Of a stretch of DNA of 9,813 nucleotides, positions 1 to 5,730 are shown in pieces; position 1 is the first letter of the stretch, and every line of letters begins with the position of its first letter. The stretch comes from Methanobacteriota archaeon. Its GTDB lineage: Archaea > Thermoplasmatota > Poseidoniia > Poseidoniales > Thalassarchaeaceae. The stretch is taken from assembly GCA_002731195.1 (NCBI GenBank), contig PCAI01000025.1, forward strand, positions 5,422-15,234, read 5' to 3'. A model generated the notes under the pieces. It ran no database searches. It worked only from the letters and a program-made list of their open reading frames with translations, and had not been told where the DNA came from. The position numbers and the translations under genes were made by a program.

Positions 1-570
1 CCTTTACTGCACGCATGCTCTGACACAACTCCTTTTTCAGACGAATATATTGGCCCATCTATAGTTGTAGGTACATGGGCTAGAAGAAATGACCCTCGCA
101 TTTCGCTTAATAAAAAGTCAGAAATAGATGATTATTTATCCTCTCCAATTGGCATCAAGGCTGAAACAGATTTATCATCAATTCGTCGTCAAAATGCCAT
201 TTCTCATTCTATATCAGAGGCATTATTGGATGCAAAAACTTCTTCTCTCAATAAGGATTCATTTAATGGTAGGCATGGAAAGCATGTTTGGTGGTACACT
301 TGGTCAGTAAAGAGTAGCGGAAAGGTAAATGATACAGTTATTTTTAGACAAGTTTTAGGACCTCTAGGTTTGCTTAGTAATTTATTCTCAGGAGTAACTG
401 CTAGAATGTTACTTGGTTTCACACGAACAGGTGGAAATATGATAAATGATGGTTTAGGAATGGTAATGCCTCCTGCCGGGATAGGTAAAATGCCGAGGCA
501 ATTCAATTCTTCTGTAGGAAACCATCACGAAGTCGTGGCTATCTTCAACGAATTGGATGGGAGATTCTAA
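1..570 (+). CDS. SdhB/HdrC-like iron-sulfur subunit homolog, cysteine-poor (C-terminal part)
   Basis: The frame is open from the first base to TAA at 568-570, giving 189 visible residues; the start lies outside the window. The opening residues, with HACSDTTPFSDEYIGP and then ARRNDPR, resemble the SdhB/FrdB/TfrB segment in which a CxxCxxCxxxCP motif is followed by an (F/Y)IGP helix and a D(S/P)R signature. By family knowledge such proteins pass electrons from a flavoprotein to an HdrB-like or membrane subunit. Here only one cysteine (codon at 16-18) is visible: two of the three in-window positions of the first motif are Leu and Thr, and no second CxxCxxCxxxCP motif follows. After about residue 80 comes a roughly 110-residue C-terminal stretch (HVWWYTWSV, then Gly/Met-rich) that I do not recognise. 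The next gene's ATG overlaps the stop by one base, so the two are probably co-translated. The family call is an inference from short signatures; a redox role is doubtful. Confidence 0.55.
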   Translation, partial: PLLHACSDTTPFSDEYIGPSIVVGTWARRNDPRISLNKKSEIDDYLSSPIGIKAETDLSSIRRQNAISHSISEALLDAKTSSLNKDSFNGRHGKHVWWYTWSVKSSGKVNDTVIFRQVLGPLGLLSNLFSGVTARMLLGFTRTGGNMINDGLGMVMPPAGIGKMPRQFNSSVGNHHEVVAIFNELDGRF

Positions 571-1430
571 TGCCTCTGAAATATGCATACCATCCTGGTA
601 ATGTTTCTCACAGTAGTGCACCAGAAGTTAACGATACCATGATTCCTTTGGCTAGATCTTTGAATATCGAATTAGTACCGTTGGATGGTGCAACTAGTTG
701 TGGGGCAGGGATAATACGCCAAGCAAATAAAAGATTGCAGTTAACATTGAATGCGCGGACATTTGCTATGGCTGAAAACATGGGCCTGGATATAATAACT
801 CCTTGCGCCACTACTTCAGGAAACTTAAATGAAGATTTACAAACTCTAAATAATGACTCAATTTTACTTGCCGAAGTAAATACAGTACTTAGTAAAACTT
901 GTGGATTACAACTCACTGGTTCTGTAAAAGTCTATCATTTACTGCACATATTAGTCGATGAAGTAGGCCTAGATAAAGTTTCTCTGGCAGTAAAAAATCC
1001 TATCAATTTCAATATAGCCGGCTATTATGGACCCAATATGCAGCAATTAGGAATGTGCGGAGGAGACAACCCATTCGACCCCTCTTATCTTGAGAAATTA
1101 ATCAAAGCAGTCGGGGGAAATCCTGTAGATTGGGATAGTCGGACTCAAAGCGTCGGAGTTCCCGGTTTATTGTCTGAAGAACCTACGGTTCTGAAACAAT
1201 CTACAAATGTAATAATGGATGCTAAAGATGAAGGAGCAGAAATTATTGTCAGTGCCTGCAATCTTTCCCATTCAGTTCTTGATGTATATCAAGGTAAAGC
1301 ATCCAGACAAGTCAACTATTCTATTAATATGCCAATAATTCATATGACCGAAATGTTGGATTTTGCTTTTGGGCATCATAATACAAGGCTTGCACAATTA
1401 AAGACTAGAATTGCAGTAATAGGGAACTAA
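570..1430 (+). CDS. HdrB/SdhE-like CCG-domain protein with most cluster cysteines replaced
   Basis: This 286-residue protein has the length and two-repeat architecture of HdrB and the HdrB-like subunit of archaeal succinate dehydrogenase/thiol:fumarate reductase. Repeat 1 shows YAYHPGN (family YxxxPGC), SCGAG at 43-47 (family CCG) and ITPCATTSGNL at 76-86 (family CxxCxGNL). Repeat 2 shows YYGPN at 152-156 (family YYGC), the family-typical NPFDPSYLEKLIKAVGG spacer at 167-183, SVG at 194-196 (family CCG) and VSACNLSHSVLD at 227-238 (family CPxC). By alignment from memory, seven of the ten CCG cysteines are substituted (N11, S43, T82, P155, S194, V195, S233); only C44, C79 and C230 remain. The HdrB-like fold is well supported, but binding of the family's noncubane [4Fe-4S] clusters looks unlikely. 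The reading frame is intact, so it is not an obvious pseudogene. It overlaps the SdhB-like gene by one base and ends directly against the convergent helicase gene. Confidence 0.75.
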   Translation: MPLKYAYHPGNVSHSSAPEVNDTMIPLARSLNIELVPLDGATSCGAGIIRQANKRLQLTLNARTFAMAENMGLDIITPCATTSGNLNEDLQTLNNDSILLAEVNTVLSKTCGLQLTGSVKVYHLLHILVDEVGLDKVSLAVKNPINFNIAGYYGPNMQQLGMCGGDNPFDPSYLEKLIKAVGGNPVDWDSRTQSVGVPGLLSEEPTVLKQSTNVIMDAKDEGAEIIVSACNLSHSVLDVYQGKASRQVNYSINMPIIHMTEMLDFAFGHHNTRLAQLKTRIAVIGN

Positions 1431-3170
1431 TTAGCTAAATTCATCTAATCCTCTTTGCCCTAAAGAACGGAATTTTTCCAACTTAACTCTCTTTACTTCT
1501 TTACTATTCGCATCTATCTCTCTTTCGTCATACTCGACTACTGTAGGTGCATGCAAATCCTTCTCTTCCTGAACAAATTCTGTTGCAGAGATAATTTTAT
1601 CTCCTATTTTGACTTTAAAATTTCCTAATTTAGTCTCGCCAATATGATTAGAAAGAGATAATTTTCTCTTAACTCTTTGAACAACTTTATGCATATTCTT
1701 CTCTCTCTTTAATGCTGCAGATCTGGCATTCTCATCTCTTGTTCCTTCTGCAATTAAAACAACCACTTCTCCCTCTCTCTGTCTTCCAGTCCTACCTCGT
1801 CTTTGTATGGTTCTAGTTTCACTAGAAACTGGTTCATAGAATATTACCAAATCTGCTGCCGGAATGTCCAAACCTTCTTCTCCTACAGATGTAGAGATTA
1901 GTATATTGGCTGAACCACTCCTAAATTCTTCTAGTCTTTTTATTTGTTCTTTAGGCTTTAAACCATCGCCACTAGATTTATTGGATTGGCCTATGAATTG
2001 TATTGCCCGCGCATCTTTTAAATCTCTCATTGCTTCATGTAGCACTGTAATGGTGTCTCTGAAACTTGCAAAAACTATTATCTTACTTCCTGAATCACGC
2101 CTCAATCGCTCTCTAACTAGCCTCCTTACGGCACCAACTTTGGAATGAATTTCATCCTTCTTTTTTATTTCTACCATAAGATTCTGAATTCTTCCGTCTC
2201 TCACAAAGTTCCTGACAGATTTATTATTATTTTCATTTTCTAGCCTATTTAAGAATTCTCTTGAAGCAGCAGTTCCTTGACAAAGCATATGGTTAATCAG
2301 ATGGTGCAATCTCATTGCAATGCCAATTTGTGCTATTGAAGAATATGCACTTCTCTCTCCTCTTTTTATTGCATTCTTGGACCTCTCCATTGCACTAGCT
2401 AGTCCTGCGTGATTTATTTCTCCTGGCATTATGTAGATTCCTCGTCTTCTTTCACGATCCACAATTCCCTTCTGCCATAGTATTAATGGATTAGTAAGTA
2501 ACAGTATTTCATCAGGAACATTGACTTTTATTTCTTGAACTTCTAAATTTGATAAATATTCAGATATCATTGGGTCTTCAGGGGTTTTAAGATGTATTCT
2601 CTCTAGTTTTAGGTTTCTACATATTTCTTCTACTTGTGAAATATTTGACCCCGGACTAGCAGTCATACCAAGTATCAACGCATCTTGTTTTTTCGAATTA
2701 TATAATCTTCCAACTTGGGCCATTGCATGCTCTCCAGTACAATGATGCGCTTCATCAAATACAATTAGCGAATATTCTTCAATCCTCAAAATACCATTAA
2801 TTATGTCATTTCTTACTACTTGAGGAGTTGCTACTATCAATTTCGAAGATGTCCACATATTTGTTCTTTTATTGACTATATTCTGCCCGGTAATCGACAA
2901 AGGTTTTATTTCTCCCAATGATAAAAATCTATTACATCCATCTAAATGTTGATTTACTAGCGCGACAGTAGGGGCTATTAGTAGGATATTTCCTTCATTT
3001 TCACTTAACTTTTCTGCTATTAGCATCCATGCTACTGCAGTTTTACCTGCAGCAGTAGGTAGCACTAACATCATTGATCCCGCTAATGATTCATTAACTG
3101 CTTCTAACTGATAAGCACGTGCTTCGATAGCATCAGAAATTAAATTCACATGATGTACCGAGGTGCGCAT
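1431..3170 (-). CDS. hef: Hef/FANCM-type SF2 DNA helicase, nuclease-less form
   Basis: The product is a 579-residue superfamily 2 helicase of the Hef/FANCM/Mph1 group, whose members remodel stalled replication forks and branched DNA. Seen in order are a Q-like motif (ARAYQLEAV, 17-25), Walker A (LPTAAGKT, 37-44), APT at 66-68, TPQ at 115-117, the DEAH box (139-142), TAS (170-172), and in the second RecA-like domain STSVGEEGLDIP, IFYEP and QRRGRTGR (456-463). GEEGLDIPAADLVIFYEP followed by QRRGRTGR is characteristic of Hef. The protein ends about 116 residues after motif VI in a charged tail. The ERCC4/XPF nuclease motif and helix-hairpin-helix region of euryarchaeal Hef such as that of Pyrococcus are therefore absent. 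I chose the ATG at 3168-3170 because the helicase core starts soon after it and a TATA-like box lies about 32 nt upstream; the frame stays open to an ATG at 3294-3296, but those 42 residues look unlike the family. It converges on the HdrB-like gene with no spacer. Confidence 0.88.
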   Translation of the reverse strand: MRTSVHHVNLISDAIEARAYQLEAVNESLAGSMMLVLPTAAGKTAVAWMLIAEKLSENEGNILLIAPTVALVNQHLDGCNRFLSLGEIKPLSITGQNIVNKRTNMWTSSKLIVATPQVVRNDIINGILRIEEYSLIVFDEAHHCTGEHAMAQVGRLYNSKKQDALILGMTASPGSNISQVEEICRNLKLERIHLKTPEDPMISEYLSNLEVQEIKVNVPDEILLLTNPLILWQKGIVDRERRRGIYIMPGEINHAGLASAMERSKNAIKRGERSAYSSIAQIGIAMRLHHLINHMLCQGTAASREFLNRLENENNNKSVRNFVRDGRIQNLMVEIKKKDEIHSKVGAVRRLVRERLRRDSGSKIIVFASFRDTITVLHEAMRDLKDARAIQFIGQSNKSSGDGLKPKEQIKRLEEFRSGSANILISTSVGEEGLDIPAADLVIFYEPVSSETRTIQRRGRTGRQREGEVVVLIAEGTRDENARSAALKREKNMHKVVQRVKRKLSLSNHIGETKLGNFKVKIGDKIISATEFVQEEKDLHAPTVVEYDEREIDANSKEVKRVKLEKFRSLGQRGLDEFS

Positions 3171-3197
3171 GAGTTGACATGTTAAGGGACATAGTTC

Positions 3198-3206
3198 AAA
3201 ATATTT
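3198..3206 (-). promoter_or_regulatory. TATA-box candidate for the Hef-like gene
   Basis: On the minus strand the sequence reads GCAAATATTTTGAAC here. The AT core is centred about 32 nt before the A of the chosen start codon. Archaeal transcription normally starts about 25-27 nt downstream of the TATA box, which would give a leaderless or nearly leaderless mRNA. No Shine-Dalgarno sequence is seen before that ATG, which agrees with this. Confidence 0.45.
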
Positions 3207-3210
3207 GCAC

Positions 3211-3241
3211 ACACTAATTGCTAAAATCATCACATTAGTGT
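3211..3241. repeat. Perfect 8-bp inverted repeat with 15-nt spacer, possible operator
   Basis: ACACTAAT (3211-3218) is the exact reverse complement of ATTAGTGT (3234-3241). The centres of the arms lie about 23 bp apart, roughly two helical turns. It sits just upstream, in the helicase direction, of the helicase TATA candidate, and in the plus direction upstream of the leader of the uL3 operon. A dimeric regulator site is possible; no known operator is recognised. Confidence 0.3.
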
Positions 3242-3262
3242 AATGTTGAATCCCCGATTTGT

Positions 3263-3270
3263 TCAAATAG
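3263..3270 (+). promoter_or_regulatory. Weak TATA-like candidate for the ribosomal protein operon
   Basis: TCAAATAG is the AT-rich element on the plus strand that best fits a start of transcription near 3290-3297, just before the structured leader begins at 3298. The match to an archaeal BRE/TATA is poor, and position is the main argument. The operon promoter could instead lie farther upstream around the AT-rich segment near 3198-3206. Confidence 0.22.
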
Positions 3271-3297
3271 GGTATGTTAGTCGGAAGGCCGCTCACA

Positions 3298-3394
3298 ACG
3301 TGAGATACCAGACACCTTGGGCTCTGTTCTACAACCCAATTGTTGGTTTTACGCTCGTAAAACTGGCATCGGTGTCACGGTATCTCCTTTACGT
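3298..3394 (+). ncRNA. Predicted structured RNA leader of the uL3 operon (branched fold)
   Basis: This is the main content of the gap between the helicase and uL3. A long closing stem can form: ACGT (3298-3301) with ACGT (3391-3394), GAGATACC (3302-3309) with GGTATCTC (3379-3386), and GACACC (3311-3316) with GGTGTC (3371-3376). The segments are separated by a CTTT bulge and a 1x2 internal loop. Two hairpins fit inside: TTGGG (3317-3321) with CCCAA (3335-3339), and GTTTTAC (3346-3352) with GTAAAAC (3357-3363) around a GCTC loop. About 47% of the element is G+C, above the AT-rich surroundings. It is not a tRNA or 5S rRNA by motif. Because it lies in the presumed 5' UTR of the operon, an autoregulatory leader (conceptually like the bacterial S10 leader) is a reasonable inference; a free small RNA is an alternative. 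The pairings are seen in the sequence; function is unknown. Confidence 0.5.
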
Positions 3395-3406
3395 ATTGGG
3401 CCCAAT
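3395..3406. repeat. 12-bp perfect palindrome in the uL3 leader
   Basis: ATTGGGCCCAAT is a perfect dyad centred between 3400 and 3401, directly after the branched leader element. As RNA it cannot form a tight hairpin by itself, since it would have no loop. Its halves are complementary to the CCCAAT at 3335-3340 and the TTGGGC at 3317-3322 in the preceding element, so it may offer alternative pairing. Confidence 0.4.
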
Positions 3407-3427
3407 TTAGCCCATTATGGGATAAAT
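3405..3427 (+). promoter_or_regulatory. Hairpin/dyad just upstream of the uL3 ribosome binding site
   Basis: ATTTA (3405-3409) pairs with TAAAT (3423-3427) and CCCAT (3411-3415) with ATGGG (3417-3421), with one G-A mismatch between the two arms, a near-perfect dyad centred on 3416. As RNA it would form a hairpin with a five-base loop that ends 12 nt before the uL3 Shine-Dalgarno sequence. It could affect access of the ribosome. Confidence 0.35.
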
Positions 3428-3436
3428 CGGTTAAAA

Positions 3437-3443
3437 AAAGGAG
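3437..3443 (+). promoter_or_regulatory. Shine-Dalgarno sequence of uL3
   Basis: AAAGGAG lies 9 nt before the ATG at 3453. It selects that start over the out-of-frame ATG at 3446, which is only 2 nt from the GGAG core. Its presence implies that the operon mRNA has a real 5' leader and is not leaderless. Confidence 0.7.
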
Positions 3444-3452
3444 AAATGCACC

Positions 3453-4538
3453 ATGGCAGATAAGAGTAAACCGCGCAGAGGTAGTATGGGCTATAGCCCT
3501 AGGAAACGCGCTGTAAGACAGTTCCCTCGTATATCTTCATGGCCTACCAATGAATCATCTGAAGTAAAGGTACAGGGATTTGCAGGCTGGAAGGCAGGAA
3601 TGACTCACATCCTAATGAAAGATAATAATCCTAATTCTACTTCTGCAGGGCAAGAAATAAGAAAAGCTGTTACTGTAGTCGAAACTCCTCCAATGAAAGT
3701 TCTTGCAGTACGTGGTTATCGAAACACTCCTTATGGGATGCAAACTGCGGGAGAGGTGTGGTCAAATAATTCTGATTTAGGGCCGGATGGGTTAATGCCA
3801 AGATTAGCAAATGATACTCGTGGTAAGAGAGATATCGATGAAGGAAGGAAACCTGCAAAAAGAGCTGGCCGTATACCTTTAAGAAATAGTGATAACATGG
3901 AAAAATCATTTGATGCATTAAAAAACGAATCTAATATTCTCTGCGAAATTAGATTAATTGTCGCCACTCAGCCAGCTTTGGTTAAAAGTATCCCAACAAA
4001 AACTCCTGAAATCATGGAAGTTGGACTTGTTGGCGGAGACATTGGCGATAGATTAGATTGGGCAAAAGATAGGCTTGGGGATTTTATTGGCGTCGAGGAT
4101 GTTTTCGAAGTAGGAAAGGATATAGATGTTGTAGGAGTAACAAAAGGTAAAGGTTGGCAAGGATCAATCAAAAGATGGGGAATTAAACTTCTTAGTCACA
4201 AAAATAGCAAGCGCCGAAGACAAGGTGGAAACATGGGAGACTTCGGGACAGCGTATGTTCGTAAAACAATCAGGCAAGCCGGCCAAGTAGGATATCATAA
4301 GAGGACAGAATTGAATAAGCGAATTCTCAGAATTTCGAACCCTGAAGAATCGGAAATCACTCCTGCTGGAGGTTTTCTGCATTACGGAGAAGTAAATAAT
4401 CCATATGTTATATTCCAAGGCAGTCTCCCGGGGCCAGCAAAAAGAATGTTAAGATTCCGTGACTCTATACGTCCGAAATCAGATCAACCTGAGGTAGAGA
4501 TTACCTATCTCAGTACTTCGAGTAAACAAGGTGTGTGA
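3453..4538 (+). CDS. rpl3: 50S ribosomal protein uL3 (L3)
   Basis: This 361-residue protein is archaeal uL3, an early-assembly large-subunit protein whose extension reaches toward the peptidyl transferase centre. Family signatures are GFAGWKAGMTHI (42-53), VVETPPMKVLAVRGY (75-89), GVTKGKGWQGSIKRWG (228-243), AGQVGYHKRTELNKRIL (276-292) and GPAKRMLRFRDSIRP near the C-terminus. It is slightly longer than typical archaeal versions. The tip of the W-finger is unusual: yeast, eukaryotes and other archaea known to me have a Trp (as in GAWHP or GPWNP), while here the aligned segment reads MGDFGTAYV (261-269), putting Phe264 in the Trp position. It is the first gene of the operon. The ATG at 3453 follows a good AAAGGAG, and its TGA is 5 nt before uL4. 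Confidence 0.96.
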   Translation: MADKSKPRRGSMGYSPRKRAVRQFPRISSWPTNESSEVKVQGFAGWKAGMTHILMKDNNPNSTSAGQEIRKAVTVVETPPMKVLAVRGYRNTPYGMQTAGEVWSNNSDLGPDGLMPRLANDTRGKRDIDEGRKPAKRAGRIPLRNSDNMEKSFDALKNESNILCEIRLIVATQPALVKSIPTKTPEIMEVGLVGGDIGDRLDWAKDRLGDFIGVEDVFEVGKDIDVVGVTKGKGWQGSIKRWGIKLLSHKNSKRRRQGGNMGDFGTAYVRKTIRQAGQVGYHKRTELNKRILRISNPEESEITPAGGFLHYGEVNNPYVIFQGSLPGPAKRMLRFRDSIRPKSDQPEVEITYLSTSSKQGV

Positions 4539-4543
4539 TTATT

Positions 4544-5422
4544 ATGAAGATAAAGGCATACAATTTAGTTAATTCCGTAGTCCAAGAAGAGTTGGATGCA
4601 GGTTTATTGGCTGAATCATATGAGGTAACTGTAAAAGATGGCAAAAATATATCTCTTCCTGATGTTTTTGATTCTGAAATTCGTCAAGACTTAGTTAAAT
4701 CGGCAGTTCATGCTTCAAGAGCAAATAGGAGACAACCATATGGCCATCGTGAACATGATGGTAAAAGAGCACCGCAACCAGGGATGAAGCATTCTGTAGA
4801 ATGGTGGGGAAAGGGAAGAGGAGTCTCACGTATAATGAGGAAGACTGGTCAAAGGACGGCTGCTCAAAATCCTCATACACGAGGTGGAAGAAGGGCTCAT
4901 GGCCCAATGGTGGCCAAAGATTGGTCACAGAAATTAAATTCCAAACAAAAACTATTGGCTAGAAATTCCGCAATAAGTGCATCCATGGACAAATCCATAG
5001 TTTCTGCTAGAGGGCATAAATTTAGTGATGAAACTCGATTTCCTATTATTATAGGAGATTATATGGAATCAAGAAATGGCTCAGATGAAAAATATGATTT
5101 GGAAAGCATCCCATTGCAGTATTCTACTCGAAAATTCGTAGCAATGATGGAAGGTTTGGGCCTAGGAGATGATCTTGTTCGCGCAAAAGAAGGCCGTAAG
5201 ATTAGGGCCGGAAAAGCAACAATGCGAGGCCGTAAGTATCGGACTCCAAAGAGTGTATTACTTGTTGTTTCGAAGAAAGAAGGATTGCATAAAGCTGCTA
5301 AAAATGTCCCAGGAGTAGATGTAATAGCAACTAAAGATTTGTGTGCTGAAGATTTGGCGCCCGGTGGAGATATCGGAAGGCTTACAGTTTGGACCAAATC
5401 AGCAATAGAGGAGTTGGAGTGA
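4544..5422 (+). CDS. rpl4: 50S ribosomal protein uL4 (L4)
   Basis: This is a 292-residue uL4, a large-subunit protein whose loop lines the peptide exit tunnel. The loop region is clear: GHREHDGKRAPQPG, then WWGKGRGVSRIMRKTGQ, then HTRGGRRAHGP. The C-terminal half carries the archaeal/eukaryotic globular domain, with GRKYRTPKSVLLVVSKKEGL and an ending in VWTKSAIEEL. The frame can be extended to a GTG at 4535 that overlaps the uL3 stop. I prefer the ATG at 4544 because MKIKAYNLV matches the normal family start and a weak AAGGTG (4528-4533) lies 10 nt upstream. In bacteria uL4 is the autogenous repressor of its operon through the S10 leader; whether this homolog binds the leader upstream of uL3 is untested. 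It is somewhat longer than the roughly 250 residues common in archaea. Confidence 0.95.
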   Translation: MKIKAYNLVNSVVQEELDAGLLAESYEVTVKDGKNISLPDVFDSEIRQDLVKSAVHASRANRRQPYGHREHDGKRAPQPGMKHSVEWWGKGRGVSRIMRKTGQRTAAQNPHTRGGRRAHGPMVAKDWSQKLNSKQKLLARNSAISASMDKSIVSARGHKFSDETRFPIIIGDYMESRNGSDEKYDLESIPLQYSTRKFVAMMEGLGLGDDLVRAKEGRKIRAGKATMRGRKYRTPKSVLLVVSKKEGLHKAAKNVPGVDVIATKDLCAEDLAPGGDIGRLTVWTKSAIEELE

Positions 5423-5427
5423 TTCTT

Positions 5428-5718
5428 ATGGTCGATCCCTATAGTATAATATTGATGCCTTGGATTACTGAAAAAACTCTAGAGGCGCGAAGAGTGGCTG
5501 ATTTTGATGGCTCGTATAAGGAAAATAATAATCGAATAGAATTTATTGTAAGACGCGAGGCGACAAAGCCACAAATACGTGAAGCGGTTGAACAACTTCT
5601 TGATGTTAAGGTAGCCAAAGTAAATACAAAAATAACTCGTTCAGGTAAGCATGCTAGTATTCGTCTAGCAGAAGGTTACGATGCAGAAGAGGCTGCGCTT
5701 AAACTAGGCGCGTTTTAA
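5428..5718 (+). CDS. rpl23: 50S ribosomal protein uL23 (L23)
   Basis: This 96-residue uL23 sits at the polypeptide tunnel exit, where SRP and chaperones dock. The core YSIILMPWITEKT is followed by NRIEFIVRREATKPQIREAVEQLLDVKVAKVNT and a C-terminal GKHASIRLAEGYDAEEAALKLG, all typical of the archaeal/eukaryotic form. The frame is open farther upstream into the end of uL4. The ATG at 5428 is chosen because it directly precedes the conserved core and has GGAG at 5416-5419, 8 nt upstream and inside the last codons of uL4. The gap to uL4 is 5 nt, so translation is probably coupled. Confidence 0.95.
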   Translation: MVDPYSIILMPWITEKTLEARRVADFDGSYKENNNRIEFIVRREATKPQIREAVEQLLDVKVAKVNTKITRSGKHASIRLAEGYDAEEAALKLGAF

Positions 5719-5727
5719 TGAGGTGAT
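5719..5727 (+). promoter_or_regulatory. Near-ideal Shine-Dalgarno sequence of uL2
   Basis: TGAGGTGAT lies 3 nt before the uL2 ATG at 5731. It matches most of GGAGGTGATC, the complement of the archaeal 16S rRNA 3' end. The TAA of uL23 comes immediately before it. Confidence 0.65.
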
Positions 5728-5730
5728 AAT

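Noticed and set aside
570..1430. Pseudogene reading of the HdrB-like gene
   Set aside because: The frame is intact over its full length, flanking fold motifs are well kept, and cysteine positions changed specifically, which does not look like general decay.
1864..2148. 94-residue plus-strand open frame inside the helicase gene
   Set aside because: It is a shadow of the helicase second domain; no ribosome site and no family resemblance.
3171..3296. 42-residue N-terminal extension of the helicase from the ATG at 3294-3296
   Set aside because: The extension is unlike Hef N-termini, would cover the TATA candidate and inverted repeat, and lacks a ribosome site; the ATG at 3168-3170 fits the TATA spacing.
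3298..3394. tRNA or 5S rRNA gene in the gap before uL3
   Set aside because: The length and closing stem are suggestive, but there is no T-loop (GTTCRANTC type), no D-arm pattern, no anticodon stem of 5 bp with a 7-nt loop, and no 5S consensus on either strand.
3422..3428. ATAAATC as the main promoter TATA box for uL3
   Set aside because: The predicted start would be within a few bases of the ATG and would remove the good Shine-Dalgarno sequence at 3437-3443, so it is inconsistent with the translation signal.
4535..4543. GTG start for uL4 overlapping the uL3 stop
   Set aside because: It would add only three residues not found in the family, and the ATG at 4544 has better spacing to the upstream AAGGTG.
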